Positions 1 through 8,694 are shown, counted from the first letter of the stretch. The stretch: 64,000 nt of DNA from Rhizobiales bacterium Y(2018) (GCA_005502925.1 SCPD01000001.1:62001-126000), one strand, 5' to 3'. Notes: generated by a model not told the origin, from the sequence alone. Numbers and translations: made by a program.

Positions 1-1410
1 CTTGGGGTGCACGACGAAGACCGCGATGGCCTCCTCCTCCAGCCGGCGGCCCAGCTTCTCATAGCCGGCATAACGTTCCTGCTCGGTCGCGGCATTGCTG
101 GCGACGGCGAGCGCCTCGTCGAACGCCTTGTCGCAGAATTTTGAGAAGTTCTGTGACCCGCCGCAGCCATAGTCGGAAGCGAGATAGGCCGAAGGGTCCG
201 CCATGTCGGTCAAGGGATTGCGCGACAGGAAGGAGATGTCGAATTTGCCGTCGATCAGATCCGGCTCGATGCCGGCGTAATTGGCGACGCGCAGATTGAC
301 GGTCAAACCCAGCGCCTGGAGCTGCTGCTGGATGACGAGCGCGATATCGGGCAGATCGGGCCGGTCGTTATAGACCGGCATGTCGATCTTGAGCGTCGCC
401 GGGTCGACGCCGGCTTCAGCCAGGAGTGCCTTCGCCTTGTCGAGGTCTTGCGCCACGGGCTTGAGATCCGGCCGCCAGGGCTGCCCCGGCGCGAAGGGCC
501 CGGAAGCCGGCTCGGCATAACCTTCATAGACGCCCTCCGAGATGGCGGTCACGTCGAGCGCCGACTGGATGGCCCGGCGCACCAGCGGATTATCGAAGGG
601 CTTGCGCTGATGATTGAAGATCATCGTCTGGATGCGGGGGATGGGCACCGCGGCGACGACCTTGCTCTTGTCGGCATTGAGGCCGTAAGCGAGCGCCACC
701 GGCACTTCCATCACCAGCTCGGCCTCGCCGCTGCGCAACTGCGCGACACGGGTGCCGGCATCGATGACCCAGCGCACATCGACTTTCGCCAGCTTGGCCT
801 TGTCACCCCAATAGTCGTCGTTGCGGACGATCGCGAGCGACTGCTTCGGCACTTCTGAGGCGAAGCGGAACGGCCCGGTACAGGTGCCGAAGACATTGAT
901 CGTCTTGCCATAGGCGGCTGGCGACAGGATGCCGGCGCTCGGCGCCGCCATCCGATAGGGCAAAAGCTGACTGGGCTTCGGTGTGGTGATGCGGATCGTG
1001 AACGGGTCGAGCGCCTCGACCTTCGACACCGTCTTGGGGCCGATCGAGCGCGACGGCGTCGGCACGGTGAGGACGTGATTGAGGGCAGCCACCACGGCAT
1101 CCGCATTGAAGGGCGCGCCGTCCTGGAACTTCACATTCTGCCTGAGCTTGAAATCCCAGGTCATATCGCCCGTCTGGCTCCAGGACTCCGCGAGCCCCGG
1201 AACCAGGCGGTTGTCGCCGTCATATTTGGTCAGCGTCTCGATGCAGCCGAACCGCGTCATGACATAGGCATCGATCGATTCCATTGCCCAGCCCGCACGC
1301 GGCGGGCTGTAATGGACCACGGTCAGATGCTTGCCCTCCGCCATCGCCTGCGCGGTGGGCAAAGCCAAAAGCGCCAATAAGGATGCCGAGACCAATGCCA
1401 TTTTTTTCAT
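1..1410 (-). CDS. Peptide/nickel-type ABC transporter substrate-binding protein (partial)
   Basis: Periplasmic solute-binding protein of the family 5 (DppA/OppA/NikA) class. The 470 visible codons start at ATG 1410 after a GGAGAC-type ribosome binding site. The C-terminus lies beyond the left edge. The first ~23 residues form a signal peptide (charged MKK, hydrophobic stretch, cleavage near ALPTAQA). Family-typical text follows, such as RFGCIETLTKYD near residue 50 and LVPGLAESW just after it. It is the last visible gene of the minus-strand operon that begins with the M20 amidohydrolase, 37 bases after the FAD oxidoreductase stop, so it probably captures the compound that the operon degrades. 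Permease and ATPase genes would lie outside the window. The fold class is secure; the ligand cannot be read from the sequence. Confidence 0.85.
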   Translation of the reverse strand, partial: MKKMALVSASLLALLALPTAQAMAEGKHLTVVHYSPPRAGWAMESIDAYVMTRFGCIETLTKYDGDNRLVPGLAESWSQTGDMTWDFKLRQNVKFQDGAPFNADAVVAALNHVLTVPTPSRSIGPKTVSKVEALDPFTIRITTPKPSQLLPYRMAAPSAGILSPAAYGKTINVFGTCTGPFRFASEVPKQSLAIVRNDDYWGDKAKLAKVDVRWVIDAGTRVAQLRSGEAELVMEVPVALAYGLNADKSKVVAAVPIPRIQTMIFNHQRKPFDNPLVRRAIQSALDVTAISEGVYEGYAEPASGPFAPGQPWRPDLKPVAQDLDKAKALLAEAGVDPATLKIDMPVYNDRPDLPDIALVIQQQLQALGLTVNLRVANYAGIEPDLIDGKFDISFLSRNPLTDMADPSAYLASDYGCGGSQNFSKFCDKAFDEALAVASNAATEQERYAGYEKLGRRLEEEAIAVFVVHPK

Positions 1411-1447
1411 GAGCGTCTCCTCTTTTATATTTTGTTTTCGTTGTCGC

Positions 1448-2617
1448 TTAACGATGCACGACCTTGACCGTCTCCACCACGCGTCCGGCGAAGCGCGACA
1501 GGCGGAAGCTCTTGAGATAATCGACCTCCTTGCCCGAGCTGATTTCCTGGCCGACGATCTGGCCGACCCAGAGACACTGCGACACGCCGCTATGCATGAC
1601 CGTGGTGTAGAGATTCGACGTCGACGAGCCGAAACCGATGATCGGCCAACGGTCCTTCGGAATGGGCCTGAGCGCGATGCGCGCCGTTTCGACCACCGGA
1701 TTGGCGAGGCCCGGATAGACTGCAGCCGCGCGCTCGAGCATCGGCCCCGCCGCCTTGACATCGAAGCTGTAACCGCTGGCGGTCTTGACGATCTGGTCGT
1801 CGATGCCGGTGCCCTTCTTGATCTCACGGTCGATGCCGTGATTATGCAGGCAGACACGTCCGCCGCCATCGGGCCGCATGCTGATGCCCGGCGCGTGGAT
1901 CACCCGGTCGATGGTGATCGCCACCGGCCCGGTATAGACCTGGGTGCCGGGCTCCTGGGTCATCGGCACCGAGTGGCCAACATAAGCGGCGATATCGTCG
2001 GCCGCCGGACCCGCCGCATTCACCACCACATCCGCTTCGATCTTCGAGCCGTCGGCGAGCCGGACCGCGCTGATGCGGTCGCCCACCGCATCGAAGCCCG
2101 TCACCTCGGCGCCGGTCACGATCTTGGCGCCGAAAGAGCGCGCATCGGCGAGAAGCCGCGCGACCAACAGCACGACGTCGATCCAGCCTTCATCGGGATA
2201 ATAGACGATCTGCGCATCCTTGAGCGCCGCGGGCGCGATGTCGGGCTCGAGCGCCAGCACTTCCTTGGCGGTGATCAGCCGGCCCTTGTAACCGAAGGCC
2301 TGCATATCCTTCATGACCTTGATCTGGTCATCGGCATGCTCGCCGCCGACGGTCCATTCGATATTGCCACCCTTGTGATACCAGGGCGCCGACACGAAGC
2401 GCGCCGCATATTGAGCATGGCAGCGCATGCCGTTCACATTCATATCGATATATTCGACGGGATATTTTTGCAGAGCATTGTACCAGGCGAAGCTGCACAG
2501 GGATGTCGCGGCACCTGGGTGCTCACGGCTCAGCACCGTCACATCCGCGCCGCGCTCGCTCAGATTGGCGGCGATGGCCGACCCGATGACGCCTGCTCCA
2601 ATGACTACGACCTTCAT
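1448..2617 (-). CDS. FAD-dependent amine/D-amino-acid oxidoreductase (DAO family)
   Basis: 389-residue single-domain FAD enzyme of the DAO/DadA superfamily. An N-terminal Rossmann dinucleotide motif (VIGAGVIGSAIA, residues 5-16) is followed by an acid-box region, and a C-terminal FAD-contact segment reads RPIPKDRWPIIG. Members oxidise secondary or primary amines (D-amino acids, sarcosine, glycine-type substrates) at the inner face of the membrane or in the cytoplasm. It is the second DAO-family enzyme of the same operon, the other being the HcnC-like subunit at 3542-4705, and it is separated from the upstream GNAT gene by a 91-base gap. The amine substrate is unknown. Sequential oxidation with the HcnABC-like complex is an inference from co-location. 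Confidence 0.85.
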   Translation of the reverse strand: MKVVVIGAGVIGSAIAANLSERGADVTVLSREHPGAATSLCSFAWYNALQKYPVEYIDMNVNGMRCHAQYAARFVSAPWYHKGGNIEWTVGGEHADDQIKVMKDMQAFGYKGRLITAKEVLALEPDIAPAALKDAQIVYYPDEGWIDVVLLVARLLADARSFGAKIVTGAEVTGFDAVGDRISAVRLADGSKIEADVVVNAAGPAADDIAAYVGHSVPMTQEPGTQVYTGPVAITIDRVIHAPGISMRPDGGGRVCLHNHGIDREIKKGTGIDDQIVKTASGYSFDVKAAGPMLERAAAVYPGLANPVVETARIALRPIPKDRWPIIGFGSSTSNLYTTVMHSGVSQCLWVGQIVGQEISSGKEVDYLKSFRLSRFAGRVVETVKVVHR

Positions 2618-2708
2618 TTCTTCAACTCGCTCCTGATGTTTCCGTTCACAGCTTCGTTACGGTCTCGCCGTCACGAAATCTTGGATGTTCGTTTTGCTTT
2701 CGCCACAT

Positions 2709-3545
2709 TCAACCTAGCGCCTGGGCGACAAGCGACAGGCAACTCTTCTTCAGCGGATCGCCGCCGCCTCTGTTCGGCTTCACCATGCGCAGGACTTTCG
2801 AGACGCGTAGCATGCCGCGCTCGGCGAGCCGTTCTCCCAAGGCCTCGCCATGCGACGTCAGGTCGATGCGCAGGAAGCCTTGCGTGTTTTGCGTCCAATG
2901 ATCGATCATCGCCTCCGCATGCCGAAGATCGTGGGCGATGAGCGGCCCGATCGAAGCGCCGTGGCCGAAAGGCCTCCGGAAGGACGCAGCAACGATCTCG
3001 CTGTTCTCTTCGATCACCACGGCTTCACCGGCTTTCGCGAGATTGCGGATCAATGCTGCGCGCGCAGCGCCGAAGGATGAGGTGTCGAGCGCCAGCACGG
3101 CGGGCAGGTCTGCCGTCTGCAGGGCGCGTGGAGCAGTAGTCGGGGCCCCGCCCGCAACGACGTCGCCCTGATGCTGATAGATATGGCCCGTCGCCTCGAA
3201 ACCGAGCTTCTCATAAAGCGGCTGCCCGTCAGCTGTCGCATGCAGCAGGATCGAGCGGTCGCCCGCGAGATCGAGCAGCCTGTCCATCACCGCACGGCCG
3301 ATGCCCCGACTCCGATGGTGCTGCGAAACGATCATCAGCCCCAGGGTCGCGACGCTGTCGCCGTAGAACCAGACGAGGCCGGTCGCGGCGATATCGCCCT
3401 TCTCATCGACGGCGATGACGCCCTGCCCGATATCGAGCGCGAATTGCCAGTCGGCGAGACGATGCGGCCAGTTTGCTTCCAGGGACAGCGCGTGCGCGCC
3501 GGGAATATCTTCGGGGCGGAAGGAACGATAGGTGACGGAACTCAA
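2709..3545 (-). CDS. GNAT family N-acetyltransferase, tandem-domain
   Basis: 278-residue acetyltransferase of the GNAT superfamily. The first domain has the acetyl-CoA pyrophosphate-binding signature QHHRSRGIGRA near residue 76, preceded by the beta-4 strand VATLGLMIVS and followed by PLYEKLGFEATG. The second half (from about residue 140) resembles a degenerate second GNAT fold, as in two-domain GNAT proteins of proteobacteria. Its start codon overlaps the stop of the upstream HcnC-like gene by four bases (ATGA), so the two are translationally coupled. A role in acylating or detoxifying an amine intermediate of the operon fits the context but is inference. Confidence 0.8.
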   Translation of the reverse strand: MSSVTYRSFRPEDIPGAHALSLEANWPHRLADWQFALDIGQGVIAVDEKGDIAATGLVWFYGDSVATLGLMIVSQHHRSRGIGRAVMDRLLDLAGDRSILLHATADGQPLYEKLGFEATGHIYQHQGDVVAGGAPTTAPRALQTADLPAVLALDTSSFGAARAALIRNLAKAGEAVVIEENSEIVAASFRRPFGHGASIGPLIAHDLRHAEAMIDHWTQNTQGFLRIDLTSHGEALGERLAERGMLRVSKVLRMVKPNRGGGDPLKKSCLSLVAQALG

Positions 3546-4705
3546 TGCAATCTCCTCGACGATGATCTTTCGGTGCCTTGCCCCGATCCGAAACGGCCGA
3601 TTGTATAGGGCGCGATCGGGATCGATGTCCGTCCTGTGGCGATGAGCTCGGCCATGGTGGCGCCGACACCGGGGCCGAGCTGGAAGCCATGACCGCAGAA
3701 CCCGAAGGCATAAAAGAGGCCGGGCACTGCGGCGCTTTCGCCCATCACCGGCCGGTCGTCGGGCAGATAGCTTTCGACCCCACTCCAGACCCGGATCAGC
3801 CGCAGCCGCCCGAGCGCCGGGACGAGCTCGCGCAATTGCCGGAATTGATTGAGCGTGATTGTTGGATCGACCGAGGCGCGCCGCGTCGCGGTCGAGGCTG
3901 GCCCGCGCCCGCCGCCGCCGAAGACGACATTGCCGCGTTTGATCTGGCGCAGATAGATCATCTGCTCGAGCTTCTCAGTGAATACGCCGATCACCGGCTT
4001 CAGCGCATAAGGCATCGGCTCGGTGACGCCCATTTGTGGTCCCCTGACCGCCAGCGGGACGGTTTCGCCGAACTGCGCCGCCATGGCGCCCGTCCAGGCG
4101 CCGCAGGTGAGCAGCAGTGTTGCCGCCTGGAAGCGACGGCCGTCACGTGTATGGATCTCGAAGTCGGCGCCGGCGCGCCCGAAGCTTTCGCAAATGGTCT
4201 GCTCGAAAATCTTGGCGCCGAGGCGTGCCGCAGCACGTCCGAAGGCGGGGGCGGTGATGCGTGGATTGGCATGGGCGCAATAGGGTGAGAAGGATGCCAC
4301 TTTCACCTTTTCGCTGACCTGGGAAAAGCGTTCGTTCAGAGCCTTGCGGCCGAGAATTTCGAGACCGAGGCCGAAGTCTCTGACGGAGGACGCATAATCG
4401 GCGAGTGCCTCTTCGTCGGCCTCGTGATAGCCGACGCGCAGATGGCCGGTGCGGAGGAACTCGCAGTCTTCACCGACGAGCGCCGGCAGCTTTGTCCAGA
4501 TCTCATGGGCCCGGTTGGAGAGTTCCATCTGCTCGGCCGGGCGCCCATGCCGGCGCACATTGCCGAAATTGACGCCGCTCGCCTGCTGGCCGATCCGGTC
4601 ATGCTCGACGAGCAGCACCGACAACCCCCGCTGGCGCAGGAAGAAGGCGCTCGCCGCCCCCATGAGGCCGCCGCCGATGATCAGCACATCCGCTTTCTCG
4701 CTCAT
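3542..4705 (-). CDS. HcnC/opine-oxidase B-type FAD subunit
   Basis: 387-residue FAD oxidoreductase of the DAO family, the catalytic type of subunit in HcnABC cyanide synthase, opine oxidases (OoxB) and heteromeric D-hydroxyproline dehydrogenases. The FAD motif LIIGGGLMGAASA lies at residues 7-19, followed by a typical SGVNFGNVRRHGR stretch. The start at 4705 was chosen because the Rossmann motif begins six residues later, the start overlaps the HcnB-like stop by four bases, and the open frame upstream is low-quality arginine-rich text. It is somewhat shorter than classical HcnC (about 417). Together with the next two genes it should form a three-subunit membrane-linked dehydrogenase. Glycine-to-cyanide chemistry is not implied; amine or opine oxidation is more likely from the neighbours. 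Confidence 0.85.
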   Translation of the reverse strand: MSEKADVLIIGGGLMGAASAFFLRQRGLSVLLVEHDRIGQQASGVNFGNVRRHGRPAEQMELSNRAHEIWTKLPALVGEDCEFLRTGHLRVGYHEADEEALADYASSVRDFGLGLEILGRKALNERFSQVSEKVKVASFSPYCAHANPRITAPAFGRAAARLGAKIFEQTICESFGRAGADFEIHTRDGRRFQAATLLLTCGAWTGAMAAQFGETVPLAVRGPQMGVTEPMPYALKPVIGVFTEKLEQMIYLRQIKRGNVVFGGGGRGPASTATRRASVDPTITLNQFRQLRELVPALGRLRLIRVWSGVESYLPDDRPVMGESAAVPGLFYAFGFCGHGFQLGPGVGATMAELIATGRTSIPIAPYTIGRFGSGQGTERSSSRRLH

Positions 4706-6075
4706 GCCGCCTCCTCCGCCGTCGTGGCGAGCGGCAGCGGCTTGACCGGCGCCTGGCCGCGCAGCCGGCCGACGCCGTCGACCGGTCTGCCGCAGGTGGC
4801 GGCGACGATCTCGGCGGCGATGGTGCCGCAATAACGACCCTGGCAGCGGCCCATGCCGACGCGGCTGAAGGCTTTGGCGCGGTTGAGCTCGGCCGCGCCG
4901 AGCGTCGTCGCGGCATGACGCAATTCGCCCGCCGAGATCTTCTCACAGCGGCAGACCAGGACCTCATCGGCAATCTCGCCCGCCAGCCAATGCGGCCAGG
5001 GAAAAGCCTGCGCGAGGGCGAGACGAAAGCGCTCGAGACGCCGAGCGGCACGATGCAAGGCGCGCCGTTTGCTTTCCGGCACGCCGTGGCCGAGATCGGC
5101 CAGGACCGCATAGGCCGCGAGCCGGCCGGAAATCTCCGCCGCATCGGCACCGGCGATCCGGGCGCCGTCGCCCGCCAGATAAAGTCCGGCAACACTCGCG
5201 CGGCCGTCGGGATCGGTCTTCGGCAGCCACAGACGGCTCGTTTCGTCGAAGGACAATGCGCAGCCGGCGAGATCGGCGAGCTGCGTCTCGGGCCGCAAGT
5301 GATAGCCGAGCCCCACCGCGTCACAAGCGAGCTCCTCGATCTCACCCGAGCTGCTGCGATAACGCAGGCCGGTGACATTGGCTCCGTCATTGGCGATCGC
5401 CAGAGGTGTGATGCCGGTCTCAACCGGAATGCCGGCAGAGCGCAATTGCAGGATCAGCCTGAGCCCGCGCAGAGCGAGTCCCGGGCGCGAGGTCAGAAGC
5501 CGTGGCAAGGCCTGGTGGCGCGCCGATAGCGGGGATGTGTCGAGCACCGCCGCAACCCTGGCGCCCGCTTTCACATATTGGCAGGCGACGAGATAAAGCA
5601 GCGGGCCGGTACCCATGAAGACGACTGCACCGCCGATGGCACAGGCTTGCGCCTTGAGCGCGATCTGCGCTGCGCCGAGGCTGTAGACGCCGGGCGTCGT
5701 CCAGCCGTCGACCGGTATCAGGCGATCGGTGGCGCCGGTGGCGAGGATCGCCGCATCGAAGCGCAACCGGCGCGCGACGGCGCCGGTCACCGTGTGAAGC
5801 ACATTGTCCGCGATATTCCAGGCCAGCGTGTTCGGGCGATAATCGATCCGCGCCTTCAGGCGATCGAACGTGTCATGCAGCGCCTTCGCCTTGCCGGCCT
5901 CGCTGCCATACAGTGAAGCATAGGAACGTCGGAAGCCTGCGGGCTGGCGGCGATAGATCTGTCCACCGCCGCGCTCACCCTCATCCACCAGCGTGACCGG
6001 CAGTCTTTGCTCCGCCAGCGTTTCCGCCGCCCGGATGCCGGCCGGTCCGGCGCCGATGATCACGATATCGGGCAT
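4702..6075 (-). CDS. HcnB/opine-oxidase A-type FAD/NAD(P) subunit with BFD-like [2Fe-2S] domain
   Basis: 457-residue pyridine-nucleotide-disulfide-type flavoprotein. The N-terminal FAD motif is IVIIGAGPAGIRAAE (residues 3-17), with an internal GxGP nucleotide-binding region (VVFMGTGPLL). A C-terminal BFD-like iron-sulfur domain has the cysteine pattern CRC near residue 383 and CQGRYC near residue 418. This arrangement is characteristic of HcnB, OoxA and the equivalent subunit of D-hydroxyproline dehydrogenase. The start at 6075 places the FAD motif at the N-terminus; a longer open frame exists but lacks conserved text. It overlaps the small ferredoxin-like subunit gene by 16 bases and the HcnC-like gene by four, so all three are coupled. 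Confidence 0.88.
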   Translation of the reverse strand: MPDIVIIGAGPAGIRAAETLAEQRLPVTLVDEGERGGGQIYRRQPAGFRRSYASLYGSEAGKAKALHDTFDRLKARIDYRPNTLAWNIADNVLHTVTGAVARRLRFDAAILATGATDRLIPVDGWTTPGVYSLGAAQIALKAQACAIGGAVVFMGTGPLLYLVACQYVKAGARVAAVLDTSPLSARHQALPRLLTSRPGLALRGLRLILQLRSAGIPVETGITPLAIANDGANVTGLRYRSSSGEIEELACDAVGLGYHLRPETQLADLAGCALSFDETSRLWLPKTDPDGRASVAGLYLAGDGARIAGADAAEISGRLAAYAVLADLGHGVPESKRRALHRAARRLERFRLALAQAFPWPHWLAGEIADEVLVCRCEKISAGELRHAATTLGAAELNRAKAFSRVGMGRCQGRYCGTIAAEIVAATCGRPVDGVGRLRGQAPVKPLPLATTAEEAA

Positions 6076-6365
6076 GGCCACATTCCCGCATCGGGTTCTG
6101 TCAGAAGCCTGGTGCCCGCTTCGGCCGTGGTCGAGCAGGCGCGCAGCCGCTCGCCTGCTTGCGTCCAAATCCAGCAATCCTGGCAGGCACCCATGAGACA
6201 GAAGCCGGCGCGCGGACCATCGCCGAATTCCGACCGGCGCAGCGCCAGCCCGGCGATCCTGATGGCCGTCAGATAGGTGTCGCCTTCGAGCGCCGCGACG
6301 GCGTGACCGTCGACCTCGAACGTGATCGCCCGTCTTTCGGTTTCGGCGAGGCGCCGGAAGCTCAT
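6060..6365 (-). CDS. HcnA-like small [2Fe-2S] ferredoxin subunit
   Basis: 101-residue protein of the HcnA / sarcosine-oxidase-alpha N-terminal ferredoxin type. The plant-type [2Fe-2S] cysteines are visible as CLMGACQDC (residues about 56-64) with a distal RAC about 15 residues later. Length matches HcnA (about 100). It would pass electrons between the two FAD subunits encoded directly downstream. Its start overlaps the stop of the AraC-type gene by four bases (ATGA). The order small iron-sulfur, FAD/BFD, DAO subunit is exactly that of hcnABC, but the same order occurs in non-cyanogenic amine dehydrogenases. Confidence 0.85.
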   Translation of the reverse strand: MSFRRLAETERRAITFEVDGHAVAALEGDTYLTAIRIAGLALRRSEFGDGPRAGFCLMGACQDCWIWTQAGERLRACSTTAEAGTRLLTEPDAGMWPCPIS

Positions 6366-6733
6366 GGGCTCGCCCCCTCGCGCAGCGCCGACATATAGCG
6401 GCCAGGCGTCACGCCGCAGTGGCGCTTGAAATGACGGGTGAGATGGCTCTGGTCGAAGAAGCCCGTATCATAAGCGACCGACAGCGGCGACTGTCCACGC
6501 TCGAGCATGCGCTGGGCCGCCTCCACCCTGACGCGACAGATGAATTGATGCGGCGGCAGGCCGGTCTGCTGACGGAACACGACCATGAAGCGGGACAGGC
6601 TCAATCCCGCCAATTGCGCGAGACCGGACAGAGGCAGTGTGTCGGCATAATTCTCGAGGATGAAGGCGATGACGCGGCGGATTGCCGGACTCATCGGTTT
6701 CGTCGATCTGTCGCTGACGAGACTTTTGATCAT
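6362..6733 (-). CDS. Stand-alone AraC-type DNA-binding domain protein
   Basis: 123-residue transcription factor made almost only of the two-helix-turn-helix AraC domain. The first motif is around LAQLAGLSLSRFMVVFRQQTG (residues 39-59, ending in the family-typical TGLPPHQF). The second is around VAYDTGFFDQSHLTRHFKRH (residues 87-106), followed by the conserved GVTPGRY. No ligand-binding domain is present. It lies inside the operon between the amidohydrolase and the dehydrogenase, with four-base overlaps on both sides, so it is co-expressed with its presumed targets. It may respond through a partner or act constitutively. Confidence 0.88.
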   Translation of the reverse strand: MIKSLVSDRSTKPMSPAIRRVIAFILENYADTLPLSGLAQLAGLSLSRFMVVFRQQTGLPPHQFICRVRVEAAQRMLERGQSPLSVAYDTGFFDQSHLTRHFKRHCGVTPGRYMSALREGASP

Positions 6734-7890
6734 GCCGCCAGCTCCTGTTCGACCAGCTCGGTGAACCAGGCGATGCCATGGGGGATGATCGCGTCGTTGA
6801 AATCATAGGCCGGGTGATGCAGCGGCGGATCGTCATCGCCCCGCTTCTGCCCGAGCCAGGCATAGGCGCCGCGCCGTTCCGCCAGTATGAAAGCGAAATC
6901 CTCGGCGGCGAAGGATGGACGCTCGGCGGTCATCGCCGTGAGGCCAGCGGCTTGAGCGGCGGCGAGCGCCGTCGCCACGGAATCAGCATCGTTGATCGTC
7001 GCCGGGTAATAACGGACATAGTCGATCTCGGCTTCGACGCCGGCCGCTGTGGCGACACCCTGAACGATGCGGCGCAATTCGGCTTCGATCCGGTCGCGGA
7101 TCGCCGCATCGAAGGAGCGCGCCGTGCCGGTCAACGACGCCGTACCCGGCAGCACATTATGCGAGGCGCCGCTTTCGATGCGGGTCACCGACAGCACCGC
7201 CATCTGCGCCGGATCGATGCGGCGCGACACCAGCGTGCTCAGCGCCACGGCGGTCTCAGCCGCCGCAAGCACGACATCGGTGGTGAGATGCGGCTCGGCG
7301 GCGTGGCCGCCCCGCCCGCTGAGTGTGATGTCGAAGCGATCGGCCGCGGCCATGATCGGTCCGGCTTTCGTCGCCAGCGTGCCCACGGGCAGTTGCGGCC
7401 AGTTGTGAAGCGCGAAGACGCGCGTATCGCCGATGCGCCGCAAGAGACCATCCTCGATCATCGCCTTGGCGCCGGCGCGGCCTTCCTCGGCCGGCTGGAA
7501 GATGAAAGACACGGTGCCGTCGAAACGGCGCGTGTGGCTCAGATGCAGCGCGGCGCCGAGCAGCATCGTGACATGGCCGTCATGGCCGCAGCCATGGAAG
7601 ACACCTGGTTTGGTGCTTTGATAGGGAAGTCCGGTCGCTTCGGTGATCGGGAGCGCATCCATATCGGCCCTGAGGGCGATACGCCGGTCTGAGCTTCCGG
7701 CTGTGAGGCTGGCGACGATGCCGGTGCCGGCGATGCCGCTTTCGACAGAAAGACCTGCGGCGGCCAGCACGTCGCCAATACGGGCGGCGGTCCGATGCTC
7801 GTCAAAGGCGAGCTCGGGATGGGCATGCAGGTCACGGCGAAAGCCAATCGCATCCCAGGACGCAACCGTCGATTGCTCGTGACCTCCCAT
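6730..7890 (-). CDS. M20 family amidohydrolase (hippurate hydrolase/aminoacylase-like)
   Basis: Zn-dependent amidohydrolase that removes an acyl group from N-acyl amino acids or similar amides. Metal-binding text typical of M20D enzymes is seen: HGCGHDGH near residue 96, the catalytic glutamate pair in QPAEEGRAGA near residue 129, and HAAEPH near residue 185. The start at ATG 7890 is preferred because GAGGG stands five bases upstream; an ATG four codons earlier (7902) is an alternative. It is the first gene of the operon, just downstream of the promoter/operator region at 7919-7955. The operon logic would be to hydrolyse an amide and then oxidise the released amine or amino acid. Confidence 0.88.
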   Translation of the reverse strand: MGGHEQSTVASWDAIGFRRDLHAHPELAFDEHRTAARIGDVLAAAGLSVESGIAGTGIVASLTAGSSDRRIALRADMDALPITEATGLPYQSTKPGVFHGCGHDGHVTMLLGAALHLSHTRRFDGTVSFIFQPAEEGRAGAKAMIEDGLLRRIGDTRVFALHNWPQLPVGTLATKAGPIMAAADRFDITLSGRGGHAAEPHLTTDVVLAAAETAVALSTLVSRRIDPAQMAVLSVTRIESGASHNVLPGTASLTGTARSFDAAIRDRIEAELRRIVQGVATAAGVEAEIDYVRYYPATINDADSVATALAAAQAAGLTAMTAERPSFAAEDFAFILAERRGAYAWLGQKRGDDDPPLHHPAYDFNDAIIPHGIAWFTELVEQELAA

Positions 7891-7918
7891 CAGCGCCCTC
7901 ATTCACAGGGGTTCATTA

Positions 7919-8021
7919 ATGTTCATCACTATATTGAACATCGAAAGGCTGTCAAGCCGCTGAATACTAAGTTTTAGCCGAATTAATGAAACGCTAGCAA
8001 CAAATGTTCATTATATTGACT
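7919..8021. promoter_or_regulatory. Divergent promoter/operator region, M20 operon and XRE-cupin gene
   Basis: The 7903-8095 gap is AT-rich compared with its surroundings. A 23-bp dyad lies at 7919-7941 (ATGTTCA, nine-base spacer, TGAACAT), and a further ATGTTCA half-site stands at 8004-8010 in front of the XRE gene. On the minus strand a strong sigma-70 promoter is visible: TTGACA at 7955-7950 and TATAGT at 7933-7928, spacer 16. The dyad covers its -10. On the plus strand TTGACT at 8016-8021 is a possible -35. The arrangement suggests repression of both directions by the adjacent XRE-cupin regulator; this binding is inferred. Confidence 0.65.
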
Positions 8022-8095
8022 TTCATCCGCAGCCGGATCATTGTGCTTCTCGCAAACAATGAATTTCCGGAAGTTGTAGAAGGGGTTGCCGACGC

Positions 8096-8677
8096 ATGAC
8101 CTTGGGAGCGACGCTGAAGAAACTGCGCAATGAAGCGGGCCTATCGGTCAGCGAGCTCTCGCAGCGCTCGGGCGTATCGGTCGGCATGATCAGCCAGACC
8201 GAGCGCGGCCAGTCGAATCCATCCTTGAAGATACTCGACCGGCTGGCTCAGGCGCTGAATGCCCGCCTCGCCGATCTGATTGAGCCCGAGGCGCCGGTCG
8301 TCGAGCGCAACCACACCACTGCGGCCAGCGCGCGTTTCATCCGCCGCAAGGCCGAGCGGCCGCGTTTCGATGTCGGGCCCCTGCCCCTCACCAAGGAAAT
8401 GCTGTCGCCGCAGGACACGCGCAACCTGCAATTCATGATCATCAATTTCCCGCCGCAGGGCCGCTCCGACGACGTGATCCAGACTCCGGGAGAAAAAGCC
8501 GGCCTCGTCATCAAGGGCACCTTCCGCATCAGCGTCGACAATACCGAGACGCTGATCGAGGAAGGCGACAGCTTCCAGTTCGACAGCGAGCTGCCGCATT
8601 GGGTGAAGAACGAACGCGATGAAGTCTCGGTCCTGATGTGGATCATGGTGCGCAGCAATCCGCTGCATCAGATCTGA
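8096..8677 (+). CDS. XRE family transcriptional regulator with C-terminal cupin domain
   Basis: 193-residue regulator of the PuuR-like HTH_3 plus cupin_2 class. The helix-turn-helix lies at residues 5-60 (LRNEAGLSVSELSQRSGVS then ISQTERGQSNPSL). The cupin lies at about residues 115-188, with the barrel text GEKAGLVIKGTFRIS and EGDSFQFDSELPHW. Such proteins are local repressors that sense an amino acid, amine or derivative through the cupin. It diverges from the amidohydrolase operon across a 193-base region that contains the ATGTTCA dyad, so it is the best candidate for the operon repressor and for autoregulation. Confidence 0.92.
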   Translation: MTLGATLKKLRNEAGLSVSELSQRSGVSVGMISQTERGQSNPSLKILDRLAQALNARLADLIEPEAPVVERNHTTAASARFIRRKAERPRFDVGPLPLTKEMLSPQDTRNLQFMIINFPPQGRSDDVIQTPGEKAGLVIKGTFRISVDNTETLIEEGDSFQFDSELPHWVKNERDEVSVLMWIMVRSNPLHQI

Positions 8678-8694
8678 AACGTATTCTATCCATC

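Noticed and set aside
3542-6365. Naming the three-subunit enzyme as hydrogen cyanide synthase (hcnABC)
   Set aside because: Order and domains match, but the same set is used by opine oxidases and amine dehydrogenases; the operon context (amidohydrolase, binding protein) points to catabolism.
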